Made by a program: the position numbers and the translations under genes
Assembly (NCBI RefSeq): GCF_943169825.2
Contig: NZ_OW968402.1
Location: forward strand, 434,001 to 498,000
Direction: 5' to 3'
DNA: 64,000 bases
Source of the DNA: Varibaculum prostatecancerukia
GTDB lineage: Bacteria; Actinomycetota; Actinomycetes; Actinomycetales; Actinomycetaceae
The notes under the pieces: model-generated
Database searches by the model: none
Told to the model about the DNA's origin: nothing
The model's input: the letters and a program-made list of their open reading frames with translations, nothing else
In this document: in pieces, positions 18,054-24,129 of the stretch
How the letters are laid out: every line of letters begins with the position of its first letter
How positions within the stretch are numbered: the first letter of the stretch is position 1

Positions 18054-19193
18054 ATGATCTTGAGCAAGCGGCGTGGCTTTGGTTCGGTAAAGACTCGGGA
18101 GCTTAAATCGGGCGCGCGTTCGTATCTCGCGTCATTTATTAATCCGGATACGGGTAAAAGAGTTTCGCGCTCTTTCCGCTCGAAGATGGAAGCGAACGCT
18201 TGGTTAGGGGAGAGGCGCCGCGATATCCGCTCTGGGGAGTTCCGCTCCCCAGAGGAACGTCAAGAGGTGGTTACTTTCGCTTACGCTACCCAAGAACACT
18301 TACAGCGTCTAAAGACCGCTGGACGTAAAGGCTCTACCCTCTACACCTATTCTTCGAAGCTGCGCTACCCCCTGGAAAAACTAGGAGAGAAGGATCTGGG
18401 GGAGCTTTCCTGTAGCGATATTGAAGCCTATTGCCTACAGACATCTAAGGATTTAAAGCCGGGCGCGGCTGCTAATGCCTTGAACGTAACCCGCGCGGTG
18501 CTGCGATGGGCAGCAAAACGCGGATACATGGACGCTTCGCAGCTGAACCGGGTTACCTGGCCAGTATTCGAACCGGTAAAAGACCCAGAGCGCCGCCAGG
18601 TAGCAACCCCCGAGGAAGTTAAGGGGATGGCTGCGGCTATGCCTGACCGTCTACGCCTAGCAGTCCTACTGGGCGCCTGGTGTTCTATGCGCATGGGGGA
18701 GGTTTGCGGCCTGCAGCGCGGCGATTTTACTAACCTAGATAACCCGCCCCTGGCAACGGTACGTATTGTTCGGCAGACTAATTCGAAAATGGGCGGGGCT
18801 TACACCGACTTGAAAACGAAGGCGGGGCGCCGTGAGATATCCATCCCGCCCGCCCTCGTACCAGTGATAAAGCAACACCTGTCTACTTGGGTAGGCAACG
18901 CTCCCACGGCTCCCGTATTCCCCAGAACTACCGACCCAGCTAAGCCGGTACATCACAACACGGTTCGTAGCGCATTCGAGCACGCTCGCGAACAACTCGC
19001 AATGGAATGGTTCGTGTTTCACGATCTGCGCCATACCGGTCTAACGACTTTCGCTCAGCAGGGCGCTACGCTCGCGGAACTGTTAGAGAGGGGCGGGCAT
19101 GTGGATGTCGAGGTTGCTCTGCATTATCAGCACGCGACTATCGAGCGGGACAGAAAGCTGACTGCCAAAATGGATTCGCGTATCGAGGTTTAG
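18054..19193 (+). CDS. Tyrosine recombinase / integrase
   Basis: Phage- or element-type integrase, about 379 residues. The N-terminal part holds an arm-binding AP2-like segment (YLASFINPDTGKRVSRSF) and a SAM-like core-binding domain; the catalytic domain has the first Arg in CSMRMGEVCGLQRGD, the HDLRHTGLTTF box, GGH, and the nucleophile Tyr in HYQHATIERD. The start is uncertain: GTG 18033, ATG 18054 and TTG 18060 are all in frame. It lies just after tRNA-Ala and heads a lower-GC stretch to about 23.4 kb, so it probably brought at least part of that region. No matching right-hand attachment site was seen. Confidence 0.9.
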   Translation: MILSKRRGFGSVKTRELKSGARSYLASFINPDTGKRVSRSFRSKMEANAWLGERRRDIRSGEFRSPEERQEVVTFAYATQEHLQRLKTAGRKGSTLYTYSSKLRYPLEKLGEKDLGELSCSDIEAYCLQTSKDLKPGAAANALNVTRAVLRWAAKRGYMDASQLNRVTWPVFEPVKDPERRQVATPEEVKGMAAAMPDRLRLAVLLGAWCSMRMGEVCGLQRGDFTNLDNPPLATVRIVRQTNSKMGGAYTDLKTKAGRREISIPPALVPVIKQHLSTWVGNAPTAPVFPRTTDPAKPVHHNTVRSAFEHAREQLAMEWFVFHDLRHTGLTTFAQQGATLAELLERGGHVDVEVALHYQHATIERDRKLTAKMDSRIEV

Positions 19194-19281
19194 AACTAGG
19201 CGTAGTCGATTTCTAAAAAATTAGGGAAATATGTGGGTAAATACTGTTGCTAGTAGATGGATATCATGTTATATATAAAGG

Positions 19282-19298
19282 GTGTTCGGGGAGAACAC
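19282..19298. promoter_or_regulatory. Inverted repeat upstream of small island ORFs
   Basis: GTGTTC (19282-19287) and GAACAC (19293-19298) form a perfect 6-bp inverted repeat around GGGGA, about 32 bases before the first small ORF and just after the AT-rich run ATGTTATATATAAAG. It could be an operator or a short hairpin. Confidence 0.35.
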
Positions 19299-19329
19299 GT
19301 TGATTGATAACTAAAAAGGGGTGATGCCT

Positions 19330-19446
19330 ATGAGGCTAGCCGATTGGGTGATGTCAGCCTTGATGCTTGCAAGCCTAACCCTGCAAGGGGTGGCTATATG
19401 GCAGCAGCGCAAACCGCGAAAACGCGGTAAGCACCGCAAGGGCTGA
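19330..19446 (+). CDS. Putative 38-residue membrane protein
   Basis: Short ORF with AAGGGG about ten bases upstream of ATG 19330; ATG 19324 is also in frame. The product starts MRLADWVMSALMLASL, has one hydrophobic helix of about 20 residues, and ends in a strongly basic tail (RKPRKRGKHRKG). The helix-plus-basic-tail shape is common for small phage or element membrane proteins and some type I toxins. A perfect 14-bp inverted repeat follows directly. Function unknown. Confidence 0.45.
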   Translation: MRLADWVMSALMLASLTLQGVAIWQQRKPRKRGKHRKG

Positions 19447-19454
19447 CAAACAAA

Positions 19455-19497
19455 GGTGAGGGGTTCAAAATAATCGAACTATCTTGAACCCCTCACC
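19455..19497. repeat. Perfect 14-bp inverted repeat
   Basis: GGTGAGGGGTTCAA (19455-19468) pairs exactly with TTGAACCCCTCACC (19484-19497) across 15 bases. No T-run follows, so it is not a textbook terminator. It separates two tiny membrane ORFs and may stabilise the 3' end of the first transcript or bind a protein. Confidence 0.6.
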
Positions 19498-19535
19498 GCC
19501 TAGCATCTCATGACTTACCCCTGGAAAGGAATATT

Positions 19536-19691
19536 ATGGTGACCCGAAACATGACCGTATCGGCGCTTTCGCTGCTGATAATCGCTCTAGCAACACGGAT
19601 AACCGGTTTACGCTGGTATACCTGGCTATTCATAGCAGCATGGATAGCCCTTACCGCCATCGGATACCGGCAGGATAAAGCCCGTGACTAA
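19536..19691 (+). CDS. Putative 51-residue membrane protein
   Basis: Short ORF with a good Shine-Dalgarno (GGAAAGGA five bases before ATG 19536). The product has two hydrophobic segments, about residues 7-20 (TVSALSLLIIALAT) and 29-44 (TWLFIAAWIALTAIGY), joined by a short basic turn. It overlaps the start of the following HTH gene (GTGACTAA), so the two are probably co-translated. The function is not recognisable. Confidence 0.5.
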   Translation: MVTRNMTVSALSLLIIALATRITGLRWYTWLFIAAWIALTAIGYRQDKARD

Positions 19692-19893
19692 GCAACCTAA
19701 ACGCTACCTATCCGCGCTGGACGTGGCTGAAAGAATCGGGATAAAACGCGGAACCCTGTACTCCTACCGCGCAAAAGGTATGCTCCCACCCCCGGATGTA
19801 ATCGTTGGAACCACTACTAACGCTACTCACGGCTGGCTCCCCAAAACGATAGATGACTGGAACGCTGCTCGCCCTTCCCGCTCTAAAAAATAA
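19684..19893 (+). CDS. AlpA/excisionase-like helix-turn-helix protein
   Basis: 69-residue protein with a MerR-like winged HTH: YLSALDVAERIGIKRGTLYSYRAKGMLPPPD, then a C-terminal WNAARPSRSKK. This is the shape of AlpA or Xis factors that regulate or assist integrases on genomic islands. GTG 19684 overlaps the stop of the previous ORF by eight bases. Given the integrase 500 bases upstream, a role in excision or island gene control is likely. Confidence 0.7.
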   Translation: MTKQPKRYLSALDVAERIGIKRGTLYSYRAKGMLPPPDVIVGTTTNATHGWLPKTIDDWNAARPSRSKK

Positions 19894-19895
19894 GA

Positions 19896-19933
19896 GTGAA
19901 ATATAAATAACATTTAGGGTTTTTAATGTTCAC
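19896..19933. promoter_or_regulatory. Interrupted palindrome before the Panacea gene
   Basis: GTGAA (19896-19900) with TTCAC (19929-19933) and AACATT (19909-19914) with AATGTT (19925-19930) form nested inverted repeats in an AT-rich stretch 50 bases upstream of the putative antitoxin gene. It may be the operator through which the pair regulates itself, or a weak terminator for the HTH gene. Confidence 0.35.
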
Positions 19934-19982
19934 CGCTCTCAGCTAATGCTAGAGTAAATAAAAACAACAGGAGGTGAGCAAG

Positions 19983-20531
19983 ATGGCAAAGGCAATCGAT
20001 GTAGCTAAATATATTCTTGCCTATCGAGAAGCAAGATACCATATGACCACAGCTTTTGCGCTACAAAAACTCTTGTATTATTGCCAAGCTTGGATGCTCG
20101 TGGCTAAAGGTCGCCCCTTGTTCCCCGAACAGGTTATCGCCTGGAAACACGGACCGGTTGTTACCGAAGTATCCCCCTACTGCAAAGGTCGCCGCTTGGT
20201 TTTCCCTAGGGAAATCCCGGAGGCAAACACGAATAACCTAACCCTTAGCGAACGTTCTTTAATAGATCGGGTGCTGTCAATGTTCGATAAGGAAGAAGAC
20301 GAAAACCTAGGGGATACTCTTGAAGAGATGAGCCACCAGGAGAAGCCCTGGGCTAGTGTTGCTATTAATCAAGTAATATCGCCCGAAAGCATGCTTAACT
20401 TTTATTCTTCTATTCAGGCTGACCCCTCAATATCCCATAGCGCCCCAATCCCTGACTTGGCAGACATATCGGATCGTACTTTCATAAGCGCCAGCGATGC
20501 GGATTTCCTTGAAGCCTTTTTAGCTGAATAG
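19983..20531 (+). CDS. Panacea-domain (SocA/DUF4065-like) protein, probable antitoxin
   Basis: 182-residue protein with a Panacea domain: DVAKYILAYREARYHMTTAFALQKLLYYCQAW, then AWKHGPVVTEV, the hallmark segments of SocA/GepA-type proteins. Panacea proteins act as antitoxins to structurally unrelated toxins. Here the following gene, 18 bases away, is a GNAT acetyltransferase, giving an antitoxin-first two-gene layout. The preferred start is ATG 19983, with AGGAGGTGA ideally spaced; GTG 19974 lies inside that site. The pairing is inferred from position, not tested. Confidence 0.85.
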   Translation: MAKAIDVAKYILAYREARYHMTTAFALQKLLYYCQAWMLVAKGRPLFPEQVIAWKHGPVVTEVSPYCKGRRLVFPREIPEANTNNLTLSERSLIDRVLSMFDKEEDENLGDTLEEMSHQEKPWASVAINQVISPESMLNFYSSIQADPSISHSAPIPDLADISDRTFISASDADFLEAFLAE

Positions 20532-20549
20532 AGGAATCAAGTTATCTGT

Positions 20550-21077
20550 ATGAGCGGTGAAGCATGGACGAGAGTCGTTAAACTTAGTTCAGGTTTAAGA
20601 ATTGATGGTTTTATCAGTGGTGAACCATCAATAGATATGTGGTTTCAGCGTGACGGGCTAGATGAGCAAGAGCAAGGTGGCTGTACCGTCTATGTTGCGG
20701 TTGATGATGCTTACACAATCATCGGGTTCTTCTCCTTATCAATGCACAAGTTACAAAAGAACATAGTCCCTGGCTCTGTCAAGAACGATTTAACGATATC
20801 GGGAAATATTCCCTGCGTACTCCTGGGGCGCTTAGGCATAGACCACCATTTTCGAGGGAAAATTTTTAGACAATCTGGGGGCAAATCTCAAGGCCCTTTG
20901 TTGATCAAGCAAGCGATTAAGCAGGCTCAAAGTGTCGCGGAAATAATCGGCTGCAGACTTATGTTTGTCCAGGCGTTAAATGATGAGCTCATCGATTTTT
21001 ATTCGCGGCAAGGATTCGTTTCGTTGCCCAGTAATCCTAGAAACATGGTGCTCGATTTGAGAAAATATCCCAGCTAG
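20550..21077 (+). CDS. GNAT-family acetyltransferase, probable toxin
   Basis: 175-residue GCN5-type N-acetyltransferase. VLLGRLGIDHHFRGKIF holds the strand-turn that binds acetyl-CoA pyrophosphate, and a C-terminal FYSRQGFVSLPSNPRNMVLDL segment is like TacT/AtaT-type toxins that acetylate charged tRNAs. The usual Q/RxxGxG/A loop is altered (RGKIFRQSGGKSQG), so activity is uncertain. It follows the Panacea gene by 18 bases and is probably co-transcribed. Known GNAT toxins usually pair with ribbon-helix-helix antitoxins, so this partner is unusual. Confidence 0.75.
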   Translation: MSGEAWTRVVKLSSGLRIDGFISGEPSIDMWFQRDGLDEQEQGGCTVYVAVDDAYTIIGFFSLSMHKLQKNIVPGSVKNDLTISGNIPCVLLGRLGIDHHFRGKIFRQSGGKSQGPLLIKQAIKQAQSVAEIIGCRLMFVQALNDELIDFYSRQGFVSLPSNPRNMVLDLRKYPS

Positions 21078-21377
21078 TTCCCCAAAGTGTATGTACAGGA
21101 GAAGGACACATTTTTCTTATCACCAAACATAAATCTCCCAATCTCAGACCCGTTACACAAAAGGTGCTGGTTCTTCCAAGTCCTCGCTGACTTTCCGGCT
21201 CTTACCGCGCCTACTCGGATAAAACCTAGCCCCCGCACCCTCGGCGCTCCAAGTTTTCGCCCTAATGGGAATTCGCTGGAGCCCTTTTGGTTTTTGTTGC
21301 TGAGCATATTTAGTTCGTGCGCTACTCTGCGTAGAAGGTTGCTGATAATCAAGGCAGATGCGGCTAGCGGCTCTAAG
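21078..21377. other. 300-base gap before the paired-gene array
   Basis: No convincing gene. One frame is open on the plus strand from 21087 through to the first array gene, and frames are also open on the minus strand, but none has a ribosome site and the plus-strand extension is rich in Ser/Pro/Phe, unlike its acidic continuation. GTATGTACAGGAGAAGG at the left could be a ribosome-like site. Possibly a relic or a regulatory stretch. Confidence 0.4.
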
Positions 21378-21674
21378 ATGGCGGATATGGATTACCATGA
21401 TGAGGATTTTTTGCCTAGTGAGGAAGAGCTCGATGAAATCTGGGACTTCCTTATTGCACAGTCTGAGTTAGATACACCTTTCGGCAGGATTGCTAAAGCG
21501 AAACTGGAGAGTTTACCTCCGGAACCTACAACTGTCTTTTATACCAGCCTTGTACGGGCAAGTAATAAAAAAGTTCCGGTTCCCAGGGATATTATTGAGT
21601 ATTACCGGGGCTTTATGGATAAGAACCAAATAGACCACATGGATCTAAGCAAGCTTATTGTCGCTGACGACTAA
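21378..21674 (+). CDS. Array protein A1, small acidic, unrecognised
   Basis: 98 residues from ATG 21378 (MADMDYHDEDFLPSEEEL). Strongly acidic: 22 Asp/Glu against 10 Lys/Arg. The predicted shape is helix (SEEELDEIWDFLIAQSEL), a loop with PPEPTTVF, a variable segment YTSLVRASNKKV, then helix PRDIIEYYRGFMD. No signal peptide or membrane segment. The frame is open back to 21087, but the conserved start shared with A2 argues for 21378. No family recognised; first gene of the array, 300 bases after the GNAT gene. Confidence 0.75.
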   Translation: MADMDYHDEDFLPSEEELDEIWDFLIAQSELDTPFGRIAKAKLESLPPEPTTVFYTSLVRASNKKVPVPRDIIEYYRGFMDKNQIDHMDLSKLIVADD

Positions 21675-21733
21675 GCAAGAAAAAATGATTGTTAAGGATT
21701 CGGAATTTTAGCCAGTTAAGGAGAGTCATCGAG

Positions 21734-22009
21734 ATGGAGGATCGGCGTGAAGTCATGTCTGATGGTTCGGTGTATGTTGAGCCAACTCCCGAAGAGGAAA
21801 AAGACATGGAAAACATTGCTGTTCGTTGGAAGGAACTAGCTCCCGATTTTGCACAAACCATCGATGATATTCGGATGGAAGTGCACGGAGAACCAACCAC
21901 TGTCCTAGAAGCGCTCTTAGGTTATTGTTATTGGCATAATGTCGAGGTTCCGCAAGAAATACGAGATAGATGCCAGCACTACATAGACCTGGAAATCTTA
22001 GAAGTCTAA
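21734..22009 (+). CDS. Array protein B1, small acidic, unrecognised
   Basis: 91 residues from ATG 21734, with AAGGAGAG nine bases upstream. The N-terminus MEDRREVMSDGSVYVEPT is identical in B1, B2 and B3. The remainder carries EEEKDMENIA, a helix ending in RMEVHGEPTTVLEALLGYCYW, and VPQEIRDRCQHYIDLEI. It aligns end to end with the A proteins at EEE.D, EPTTV and VP..I, so A and B appear to be diverged copies of one ancestor. The function is unknown. Confidence 0.78.
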   Translation: MEDRREVMSDGSVYVEPTPEEEKDMENIAVRWKELAPDFAQTIDDIRMEVHGEPTTVLEALLGYCYWHNVEVPQEIRDRCQHYIDLEILEV

Positions 22010-22052
22010 AAATATAGCCCAAAAACTAACTCGCATGCCTGGTGGTGAATGC

Positions 22053-22062
22053 GGGGGGGGGG
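22053..22062 (+). repeat. Poly-G tract (G10) before gene A2
   Basis: Ten consecutive G residues 11 bases before ATG 22073. An upstream ATG at 22049 reads in frame through the tract into A2, so a change of one or two G would throw that longer frame out. Runs of this length are prone to slippage and are a known route to phase variation in other bacteria. Confidence 0.8.
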
Positions 22063-22072
22063 CGGCGCTAGG

Positions 22073-22369
22073 ATGACGGTTATGGATTACCATGATGAGG
22101 ATTTTTTGCCCAGTGAGGAAGAAATGGATGAAATCTGGGACTTCCTTATTCAACAGTCTGAGTTAGATACGCCTTTAGGCAGGATAGTTAAAGCGAAACT
22201 GGAGAGTTTTCCTCCAGAACCTACGACCATTTTCTGGGTTTGCCTTCTTCAGGCTGTTAATAGAAAAGTCCCGGTTCCCAGGGATATTATTGAGTATTAC
22301 CGGGGCTTTATGGATAAGAACCAAATAGACCACATGGATCTGAGCAAGCTTATTGTCGCTGATGAATAA
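22073..22369 (+). CDS. Array protein A2, small acidic, unrecognised
   Basis: 98 residues from ATG 22073 (MTVMDYHDEDFLPSEEEM), matching the A1 start; ATG 22049 upstream is in frame through the poly-G tract and would add eight residues rich in Gly. It is nearly identical to A1 over the first 50 and last 35 residues; the middle differs (TTIFWVCLLQAVNRKV against TTVFYTSLVRASNKKV). It lies 63 bases after B1, with an inverted repeat CGCA/TGCG in the gap, and is followed by B2 after the conserved spacer. Confidence 0.75.
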   Translation: MTVMDYHDEDFLPSEEEMDEIWDFLIQQSELDTPLGRIVKAKLESFPPEPTTIFWVCLLQAVNRKVPVPRDIIEYYRGFMDKNQIDHMDLSKLIVADE

Positions 22370-22425
22370 GAAAAAAATGATTCTCAAGTATCCGGATTTT
22401 TAGCCAGTGGAGGAGGGCGTACGGG

Positions 22426-22701
22426 ATGGAGGATCGGCGTGAAGTCATGTCTGATGGTTCGGTTTATGTAGAACCAACTCCCGAAGAGGAAAAAGACATG
22501 GAAGATATTGCTTTTCGTTGGAAAGAGCTAGCCCCCGATTTTGCAAAGGTTGTCGATAACATTCGGATGGAAGCTCATGGCGAACCCACGACTGTCCTAG
22601 ACATACTCATTGCTTATTGTTATTTGAACGAGATTGAGGTTCCTCAAGAAATACAAGATAGATGCCAGCACTATATCGACTTGGAAATCTTACAACCCTA
22701 A
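22426..22701 (+). CDS. Array protein B2, small acidic, unrecognised
   Basis: 91 residues from ATG 22426, with GGAGGAGGG nearby. The first 18 residues are identical to B1 and B3, and most of the protein is close to B1. It differs in FRWKELAPDFAKVVDN and in the variable helix TTVLDILIAYCYLNEIEV. It ends YIDLEILQP, exactly as B3 does. Its closest resemblance along the whole length is to B1, suggesting duplication of the A-B unit followed by local change. Confidence 0.78.
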   Translation: MEDRREVMSDGSVYVEPTPEEEKDMEDIAFRWKELAPDFAKVVDNIRMEAHGEPTTVLDILIAYCYLNEIEVPQEIQDRCQHYIDLEILQP

Positions 22702-22780
22702 AAATAGAAAACTAAGTAAACCCGCAAGCCTAGTGATTAATGTGGGTGGCGTAGGCTAATGCGAAAAAGCGAGGTGAAAG

Positions 22781-23068
22781 ATGACTTTTAAAGAAGCAGC
22801 TTTAATACCTAGTGAGGAAGAGCTAGATCAAATCTGGGACTTTATTATTAACCAGTCTGAAATAGATTCACCCTTTGGCAATATCGTTAAATCAGAACTA
22901 GAACTTTTACCTTCGGAACCGGATACCATTTTTATTTGCTCCATGATGGAGGCCATCAATCAAGACGCCCCGGTTCCCAGGGGAGTCATTGATTATTATC
23001 GTCATTTTATGGATCAAGACAAGCTAGATCGTATGGATTTAGAAGATCTAGTTGTCGCTGAGGATTGA
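22781..23068 (+). CDS. Array protein A3, small acidic, unrecognised
   Basis: 95 residues from ATG 22781, with GAGGTGA six bases upstream, the clearest ribosome site of the array. It is the most diverged A copy: it begins MTFKEAALIPSEEELDQIW rather than with the DYHDEDF leader, keeps the helix pattern, and carries DTIFICSMMEAINQDAPV in the variable part. The C-terminal helix is RGVIDYYRHFMDQDKLDRMD. An imperfect hairpin (CCCGCA with TGTGGG) lies between B2 and A3, in the same place as the B1-A2 hairpin. Confidence 0.78.
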   Translation: MTFKEAALIPSEEELDQIWDFIINQSEIDSPFGNIVKSELELLPSEPDTIFICSMMEAINQDAPVPRGVIDYYRHFMDQDKLDRMDLEDLVVAED

Positions 23069-23123
23069 GAAAAAATGATTCTTAAGGATGCGGATTATTT
23101 CCCGGTGAAGGGGGGTGAGCGGG

Positions 23124-23396
23124 ATGGAGGATCGGCGTGAAGTCATGTCTGATGGTTCGGTGTATGTTGAGCCAACTCCCGAAGAGGAAAAAGACATGGA
23201 AGACATTATCCAAAGCTGGCGAGATCTCGACCCTCTAGCTTATGAAGAAATCCAGAACATAAGAATAGACCTGCAAGGAGACCCCATAGGAGTCCTTGAA
23301 GGAGCGATTGCAACTATGGGAAGAATTGGGTCTATCCCGGAAGAAATCTCCCGACGGTATCAAAAGTATATCGACCTGGAAATCTTACAACCCTAA
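23124..23396 (+). CDS. Array protein B3, small acidic, unrecognised
   Basis: 90 residues from ATG 23124; GTG 23115 is in frame. The first 30 residues match B1 and B2 at both DNA and protein level, and the last nine (YIDLEILQP) match B2, but the core is quite different: IIQSWRDLDPLAYEEI, then DPIGVLEGAIATMGRIGSIP. This mosaic of constant ends and a new core looks like segmental exchange. It is the last gene of the array; the ribosomal leader follows. Confidence 0.76.
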   Translation: MEDRREVMSDGSVYVEPTPEEEKDMEDIIQSWRDLDPLAYEEIQNIRIDLQGDPIGVLEGAIATMGRIGSIPEEISRRYQKYIDLEILQP

Positions 23397-23400
23397 AGAA

Positions 23401-23760
23401 GAAAACTACGCTACCAGTATCAACTATAGCCAGTACTGGTGAGCCGCTCTTTTACCTAGGAGCAGGGTGCAAAACCCGGTAACTGCTGAAGGTGCCCCGT
23501 GAGCGCTTACCCCCATTTAGGGCGCGGGTGAGGAAACTTACAGCACAAATAGGGTCACGAACTTTCTTTTAGCTGCGCATCTGCACTAAGCTAAAGGGGT
23601 TGCGTTCCGCCCTGGAAAGTCACGGCAGAGACCTGGTGACCTGCAAAAGCAGATCATTTTGAGTCTGCCACTTTCGTGGCCGACTGGGGAGCCGGCCTCG
23701 CCGGGCAACAGGAAGAAACAACCTAACGGGTGCATTGTGCCCAGGTTTTAGGAGAACACG
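23401..23760 (+). ncRNA. Structured leader of the rplN operon (gap without genes)
   Basis: No ORF of note in 364 bases. Several hairpins stand out: CTGC-AAAA-GCAG (23641-23652) nested between GGCAGA (23624-23629) and TCTGCC (23664-23669); GCCAC/GTGGC (23667-23680); CCGGC/GCCGG (23692-23704). ACCTGG (23631-23636) is complementary to CCAGGT (23741-23746), directly before the TTAGGAG ribosome site of rplN. CTTTTAGCT/AGCTAAAGG (23566-23597) may end the island transcript. The promoter must lie here, since the S10 operon is absent, but no clear one was found. Confidence 0.5.
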
Positions 23761-24129
23761 ATGATTCAACAAGAGTCGCGACTGAAGGTCGCCGACAATA
23801 CCGGTGCAAAGGAACTGCTTTGTATTCGGGTGTTGGGCGGCTCCGGGCGGCGCTTTGCAGGTATTGGTGACACCATTGTTGCCACTGTAAAAGACGCTAT
23901 TCCCGGCGGCAATGTCAAAAAAGGCGAAATTGTTAAAGCGGTAATCGTGCGCACTCGTAAAGAGCGTCGCCGTCAGGATGGTTCCTACATCCGCTTTGAT
24001 GAAAACGCTGCAGTTATTTTGCAGCCAAGTGGAGAACCGCGTGGCACGCGTATTTTCGGCCCTATCGGCCGGGAACTGCGTGACAAGAAGTTCATGCGCA
24101 TTATCTCTCTAGCTCCGGAGGTGCTGTAA
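23761..24129 (+). CDS. rplN: 50S ribosomal protein L14
   Basis: 122-residue large-subunit protein that binds 23S rRNA and contacts L19 and 16S helix 44 at the subunit interface. [27 protein letters not shown] is the universal N-terminus, and [22 protein letters not shown] the C-terminus. TTTTAGGAG precedes ATG 23761. First gene of the spc-type operon here; the next gene, rplX, starts at its stop codon. Confidence 0.98.
   Translation: MIQQESRLKVADNTGAKELLCIRVLGGSGRRFAGIGDTIVATVKDAIPGGNVKKGEIVKAVIVRTRKERRRQDGSYIRFDENAAVILQPSGEPRGTRIFGPIGRELRDKKFMRIISLAPEVL

Larger units (their letters stand above)
21378..23396 (+). repeat. Three tandem copies of a two-gene unit (A1B1-A2B2-A3B3)
   Basis: A unit of about 700 bases recurs three times with starts at 21378, 22073 and 22781. 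Each holds gene A (95-98 residues) and gene B (90-91 residues) separated by a conserved spacer of 54-59 bases beginning GAAAAAATGATT. DNA is nearly identical over the first 80 bases of B1, B2 and B3 and over the last 100 bases of A1 and A2, while the middle of each gene differs. A and B themselves share EEE.D at the start, E/D-P-T-T in the middle and a VP.(E/D)I...(Y/C) helix near the end, so all six are probably one family. Confidence 0.9.

Noticed and set aside
19455-19497. Possible attR resembling the tRNA T-arm (AGGGGTTC)
   Set aside because: Only eight bases match, inside a perfect inverted repeat that explains them; too short for an attachment core.
21087-21377. N-terminal extension of A1 giving a 195-residue protein
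   Set aside because: Composition changes abruptly at 21378, where the conserved start shared with A2 begins; no ribosome site was convincing for the extension.
21074-21398. Minus-strand ORFs (92 and 81 codons) before the array
   Set aside because: They lack ribosome sites and overlap each other and the array start; no recognisable domain.
21378-23396. A and B as an ordinary toxin-antitoxin pair
   Set aside because: Both proteins are acidic and seem paralogous; neither shows a toxin fold or DNA-binding motif.
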